DNA of 7,035 nucleotides from an uncultured Clostridia bacterium (GTDB lineage: Bacteria; Bacillota; Clostridia; Christensenellales; Borkfalkiaceae). The position numbers and the translations under genes are program-made. Under the pieces are notes generated by a model. It ran no database searches. It saw only the letters and a program-made list of their open reading frames with translations, and was not told the origin of the DNA. Below are positions 4,529 to 7,035 of this stretch, one piece after another (the stretch's first letter is position 1; each line of letters begins with the position of its first letter). The stretch lies in assembly GCA_937888935.1 (NCBI GenBank), contig CALARO010000193.1, forward strand, positions 1-7,035, written 5' to 3'.

Positions 4529-6565
4529 ATGAAGAATTACGATTTGAAAAAGCTGACGCTGGAAGAGAAATGCGCGCTTTTAACGGGCGCGAACGGCTGG
4601 CAGACGGACGGCGCGAACGGGAAAGTGAAAACCGTGTGGGTTTCGGACGGTCCTTCCGGGCTGCGCATGCACAACCCCGAAAAGCAGGAAGAAACGTTTA
4701 CCGCCACGGCGATGCCCACCTGCCACGTGCTGGCGAATACGTGGAATTTAAAGCTCGCCTACGAGTACGGCGCGACGATTGCGGACGAGTGCATTTATCG
4801 CGGCGCGGACATTCTGCTTGCGCCCGGCGTGAATATCAAGCGCACTCCGCTGTGCGGCAGAAACTTCGAGTATTTTTCGGAAGATCCGTATGTATCGGGA
4901 AAATTTGCCGTAGAGTACGTGAAAGGCTTGCAGGATAAGGGCATAGGCACTTCGGTGAAGCACTACTGCGCGAATAATTCGGAATACGACAGATGTCACC
5001 AATCGAGCGAAGTGGACGAGCGCGCGCTGCACGAAGTGTACTTAAAGCCTTTTGAAATGGCGATGGAAGCGAAACCCTGGACGGTGATGTGTTCGTACAA
5101 CCCCGTGAACGGCGTGTACGCTTCGGAAAACAAGAAGCTGCTCGATACCGTGCTGCGCGGTCAGCTCGGGTTTGACGGACTTATTATGTCGGACTGGGGC
5201 GCGGTGCATAACCCGGTGAGAGCGGTGGAAGCGACGCTGGATTTGTGCATGCCGCATTACGACGGATACGTGGAAAAGCTTACGGCGGCGGTGAAGAGCG
5301 GCAAGCTTACGGAAAAGCAGATTGACGAGCGCGTGGAAAAGGTGTTGAAACTCGTGGAAAAGAACGAGAAAGCCAAGCCGACGAGAAAGGTGGAAAGCAC
5401 GGAAGAAGAACGCCATGCGAGAGCGGTGAAAATGGCGGAAGAGGGCATCGTACTTCTGAAAAACGAGGGGGGTATCCTGCCGTTGAAGGGCGTTTGCGGC
5501 GATTGCGGCAAGCAGAGCGAAAATTGCGCCGACGGCTGCGGCGAGAAGAAAAAATATTTTGTGTACGGCTCGATTTCGGAATGTCCGTATCTTTCGGGCG
5601 GCGGATCGGGCAGAGTGCAGACGGCGTTTAAACAAACCGCGCTGCATACCCTGATTGCCGAAAAAACGGGCGCGGAAGTGGATCATCGTAGCGATAATCA
5701 GTGGGATCGCGATTGGCGCGGTATGTATCATATTGCTTACGACGCGGACGTAACGATTGTGCCCATAGGGCACGGCGACGGCGTGGAATACGAGGGCGAC
5801 GACAGAATGTCGATTCGCCTGACGGAAGCGCAGGAAGACAGAATTTTGAAAATCGCGGCGCATTCGCATAAGACGGTTGTGCTTGTGTACGCGGGCAGCG
5901 CGGTGGATATGAGCCGCTGGATAGACGCGGTGGACGCGGTGGTGTTCGTAGGATTTGCGGGCGAGGGCGTGAACGAGGCGCTTTCCGCACTGCTTTGCGG
6001 CGAAGAGAATTTCAGCGGCAAGCTGACGGAAACTTTCCCTTTGACTTTGGAAGATACCTACAAGGGCGGCGACACGAAGGACGGCGAAACGGATTTGTAC
6101 GACGACGGCATTTTCGTGGGATATCGCTATTACGACCGCGCGGGGAAACAGGTGCTTTATCCGTTCGGGTACGGTCTTTCGTATGCGAAATTCGAGTATT
6201 CGAATCTGAAAATCGAGAAGAAAGGCGATACCGATTTTGAGATTTCGTATGATATTACGAACGTTTCCGACGTGGCGGGCAAGGAAGTTTCGCAAGTTTA
6301 CGTGAAGGACGTTTCGGCGATGGTGCATCGCCCCGAGAAGGAATTGAAGGCGTTTTCGAAGGACGAAATTTTGCCGCACGAAACCAAAACGGTGCGGGTA
6401 GCGCTTGATTATTCGAGTTTTGCGTATTACAGCACCGCGTTTGATAAGTGGTACGTGGAAAACGGTTGGTTCGAAATTTACGTGGGCGGCTCTTCGCGCG
6501 AGCTGCCGCTGAAAGGCAAGCTGAAAATCGAGCTGCCCGAAGATACGCAGTATTCTACAAAATAA
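4529..6565 (+). CDS. glycoside hydrolase family 3, beta-glucosidase type
   Basis: A retaining glycosidase that should release terminal beta-linked sugars, probably glucose, from short oligosaccharides; the exact substrate is not readable. The 678 residues lack a signal peptide, so it should act on imported sugars in the cytoplasm. The TIM-barrel domain (about 1-290) shows SDGPSGLR (39-46), APGVNIKRTPLCGRNFEYFSEDP (98-120), KHY (144-146) and MSDWGA (220-225), with Asp222 the expected nucleophile. The alpha/beta sandwich (about 300-510) has EGIVLLKNEGGILPL (305-319) and VEYEGDDR (419-426); Glu422 is the likely acid/base by analogy with the SEGxDR motif. GYRYYD (531-536) and YPFGYGLSY (544-552) lead to a fibronectin-III-like domain (to about 670). 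Odd: a four-Cys insertion at 323-337. It is divergent from an AraC-type gene and ends in a strong terminator, so it is probably monocistronic. Confidence 0.95.
   Translation: MKNYDLKKLTLEEKCALLTGANGWQTDGANGKVKTVWVSDGPSGLRMHNPEKQEETFTATAMPTCHVLANTWNLKLAYEYGATIADECIYRGADILLAPGVNIKRTPLCGRNFEYFSEDPYVSGKFAVEYVKGLQDKGIGTSVKHYCANNSEYDRCHQSSEVDERALHEVYLKPFEMAMEAKPWTVMCSYNPVNGVYASENKKLLDTVLRGQLGFDGLIMSDWGAVHNPVRAVEATLDLCMPHYDGYVEKLTAAVKSGKLTEKQIDERVEKVLKLVEKNEKAKPTRKVESTEEERHARAVKMAEEGIVLLKNEGGILPLKGVCGDCGKQSENCADGCGEKKKYFVYGSISECPYLSGGGSGRVQTAFKQTALHTLIAEKTGAEVDHRSDNQWDRDWRGMYHIAYDADVTIVPIGHGDGVEYEGDDRMSIRLTEAQEDRILKIAAHSHKTVVLVYAGSAVDMSRWIDAVDAVVFVGFAGEGVNEALSALLCGEENFSGKLTETFPLTLEDTYKGGDTKDGETDLYDDGIFVGYRYYDRAGKQVLYPFGYGLSYAKFEYSNLKIEKKGDTDFEISYDITNVSDVAGKEVSQVYVKDVSAMVHRPEKELKAFSKDEILPHETKTVRVALDYSSFAYYSTAFDKWYVENGWFEIYVGGSSRELPLKGKLKIELPEDTQYSTK
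5495..5541 (+). other. cysteine-cluster insertion inside the GH3 enzyme
   Basis: Residues 323-337 carry Cys323, Cys326, Cys333 and Cys337 (CxxC-x6-CxxxC), placed between the ILPLK strand and the first strand of the sandwich domain (KKYFVYGS), where GH3 enzymes usually have only a short turn. Cys352 lies close by. The spacing would suit a small metal or redox site, but no known GH3 site of this kind comes to mind. Confidence 0.6.
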
Positions 6566-6584
6566 TTTCCGACGGGATTTTATA

Positions 6585-6644
6585 TCGGCTGTATTTTAAA
6601 GCGGTTGTATTTAAAGCGGCTATGTTTTAAATCGGCTGTTTAAG
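6585..6644 (+). repeat. degenerate ~16-bp tandem repeat
   Basis: Four head-to-tail units: 6585-6600, 6601-6615, 6616-6631 and 6632-6644, with the consensus kCGGCTGTATTTTAAA and losses of one to three bases in later copies. A partial fifth (TCGGCG) begins at 6645. It lies directly between the GH3 stop and the terminator, so it should be transcribed as the 3' untranslated region. Slippage during replication is the simplest origin. Confidence 0.7.
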
Positions 6645-6657
6645 TCGGCGACGGGCG

Positions 6658-6692
6658 GCGGTTTTTCCGAAAAATCGGGAAAGCCGCTTTTT
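6658..6692 (+). terminator. rho-independent terminator of the GH3 gene
   Basis: A 13-bp uninterrupted stem (6658-6670 with 6675-6687, including two G-T wobbles) with an AAAA loop is followed at once by TTTTT (6688-6692). It lies 92 bases after the GH3 stop and just before the next promoter, so it separates the two transcription units. Confidence 0.9.
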
Positions 6693-6706
6693 CGCGCGGG
6701 AAGAAG

Positions 6707-6735
6707 TTGACATTTTTTGAAAGATATGATAAAAT
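6707..6735 (+). promoter_or_regulatory. promoter of the downstream membrane-protein gene
   Basis: A perfect -35 TTGACA (6707-6712), a 17-base spacer and -10 TAAAAT (6730-6735) with a TGA extension (6727-6729). The start of transcription should be near 6742, leaving a leader of about 35 bases. This is a strong, probably constitutive, housekeeping promoter. Confidence 0.9.
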
Positions 6736-6776
6736 AGCGGTGATTAAGCGATCTGCAGCAGCGGAAAAGGCGGGGT

Positions 6777-7035
6777 ATGTTGGATAAAAAGACGAAAAAC
6801 GCGGAAAAAGCCGTTGCGGCAAAAAAGGAAATGCAAAACGGCGCGGCGGAAGATAAAAAAGAAAAAAACGCTGTGCGGCAGCTGCTCGATTCCGTGGACT
6901 GGCGGAATGCGGACACCTATTTCGCCTTGGCGAAAATTCTTTTATTTGTGTTCATGCTCGTGATCGAGTCGTTTATTTTAATTCCGCAGATCGCCATGGC
7001 GCGGCGCGAGAACGAATATGCGGGTCTTGCGCTTG
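6777..7035 (+). CDS. membrane protein of unknown family, 5' part only
   Basis: I do not recognise this gene; 86 codons are present and the frame runs off the window. The first 45 or so residues are charged and rich in Lys, Ala, Glu and Asn, with no signal-peptide form. A hydrophobic stretch at about 48-75 (YFALAKILLFVFMLVIESFILIPQIAMA) looks like a first membrane helix, followed by ARRENEY, consistent with a cytoplasmic N-terminus but not proof of it. The ATG is preceded by AAAAGG (6765-6770) at six bases, and an in-frame TGA at 6741-6743 limits the start. It has its own near-consensus promoter and lies after the GH3 terminator, so it need not be related to sugar metabolism. Confidence 0.8.
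   Translation, partial: MLDKKTKNAEKAVAAKKEMQNGAAEDKKEKNAVRQLLDSVDWRNADTYFALAKILLFVFMLVIESFILIPQIAMARRENEYAGLAL

Noticed and set aside
5042..6379. 445-codon open frame on the minus strand opposite the GH3 gene
   Set aside because: Its product is rich in Arg, His, Phe and Leu with no domain, as expected for the antisense of a GCG/GAA-rich gene. The plus-strand GH3 gene has full motifs and a ribosome binding site.

Overview
The window reads as a low-to-mid-GC Firmicute, most likely a Clostridia-class gut anaerobe. The reasons are strong Gram-positive-type promoters with extended -10 elements (TGnTATAAT, TGnTAAAAT), AGGA-type ribosome binding sites, heavy use of GCG/GGC codons, purine-rich coding strands, and a gene set (a feoA/feoB iron module, a divergent AraC regulator with a cytoplasmic GH3 glycosidase) common in such genomes. 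A Christensenellales-like source is my guess and cannot be proven from this sequence.

Layout. Positions 1-234 hold no convincing gene; the stretch is strongly G/T-biased and contains a G-quadruplex motif. Positions 235-3492 form a plus-strand operon: feoA, then a 163-base spacer with a tandem duplication and a hairpin, then a divergent feoB with a GTG start, then an RluA-type pseudouridine synthase whose ATG overlaps the feoB stop (ATGA). FeoA and FeoB should together take up Fe(II). The pseudouridine synthase is an RNA-modifying passenger with no obvious link to iron.

Positions 3559-4347 (minus) encode an AraC-family regulator convergent with the operon, with a hairpin between the two stop codons. 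It shares a 181-base divergent control region (4348-4528) with a plus-strand GH3 beta-glucosidase-type enzyme (4529-6565). Both promoters carry the same 11-mer (TATGATATAAT). The araC side is covered by two interlocking perfect 10-bp inverted repeats, and the glycosidase leader holds a further dyad. The simplest model is a sugar-responsive activator controlling a cytoplasmic glycosidase.

Positions 6566-6776 contain a degenerate ~16-bp tandem repeat, a clear rho-independent terminator and a near-consensus promoter. They lead into a membrane protein that starts at 6777 and is cut by the window edge. I find no RNA genes, insertion sequences, CRISPR arrays or defence genes. The most unusual features are the non-canonical GTPase and gate residues of FeoB, matching Gly/Ala-rich insertions in FeoB and the pseudouridine synthase, a four-cysteine insertion in the GH3 enzyme, and the interlocking operator-like repeats.
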